Part shown: in pieces, positions 63,923 to 64,000 of the stretch
How the letters are laid out: every line of letters starts with the position of its first letter
How positions within the stretch are numbered: the stretch's first letter is position 1
Assembly: GCF_042477335.2 (NCBI RefSeq)
Contig: NC_091255.1
Span: 20,748,501-20,812,500 of the forward strand
DNA length: 64,000 bases
Direction: 5' to 3'
Source: Ovis canadensis
Lineage: Eukaryota > Chordata > Mammalia > Artiodactyla > Bovidae
Program-made: the position numbers and the translations under genes
Notes under the pieces: generated by a model
Told to the model about the DNA's origin: nothing
Seen by the model: only the letters and a program-made list of their open reading frames with translations
Database searches by the model: none

Positions 63923-64000
63923 GGATTGGACTGTGAAGGGCTTTAAAAGCCAAATTAGGAAGTGCACAATTTATGATTTGGGCAATGATGAATCATCAGA

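Noticed and set aside
1-64000. A previously undescribed gene system
   Set aside because: Apart from PPM1D exon 1, all coding-like sequence is explained by pseudogenes or repeats. Nothing in the unique stretches shows a coherent set of genes or motifs.

Overview
The window is ruminant nuclear DNA. The evidence is the repeat content: BovB (RTE-clade) LINEs, the BovB-derived SINEs BOV-tA and BOV-A2, tRNA-Glu SINEs of the CHR type, and ruminant L1 3' ends occur every few hundred bases, over older mammalian L2, MIR, MER5A, MER20 and MaLR remnants. I cannot tell cattle, sheep, goat, buffalo or deer apart from the sequence alone.

The only functional protein-coding sequence I can support is the first coding exon of PPM1D (the WIP1 phosphatase), on the minus strand at 10096-10567. 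It sits in a CpG island (about 9750-11060) and ends in a clean GTGAGT splice donor. Bases 1-10095 are therefore PPM1D intron 1. The promoter region (about 10568-10900) has no TATA box. It carries a perfect p53 half-site, a perfect palindromic CRE, an NRF1-like motif, an inverted CCAAT box and a GC box, which fits a p53- and CREB-responsive DNA-damage feedback gene.

From about 11 kb to the right end the window is intergenic. In human the neighbour upstream of PPM1D is APPBP2, tens of kb away, and none of its exons are recognisable here. Two processed pseudogenes lie in this part: a PRDX2 retrocopy (40565-41425, minus) and a young FCF1 retrocopy (59170-59884, minus). The FCF1 copy has an 18-bp target-site duplication and only one reading-frame break. 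The remainder is layered repeats: a long L2 fossil (about 17.56-20.18 kb) cut by five ruminant insertions, several BovB copies, L1 remnants, a few solo or partial LTR fossils, and dense SINEs.

The most notable structures are small. They are a 29-bp x 11 minisatellite grown inside a CHR SINE that was itself split by an L1 which was then split by a BovB (31706-33535); a 40-bp templated insertion inside a BOV-A2 SINE; a BovB copy with a twin-priming inversion; and two good CTCF-like motifs. I found no undescribed gene system, CRISPR array, tRNA or rRNA gene.
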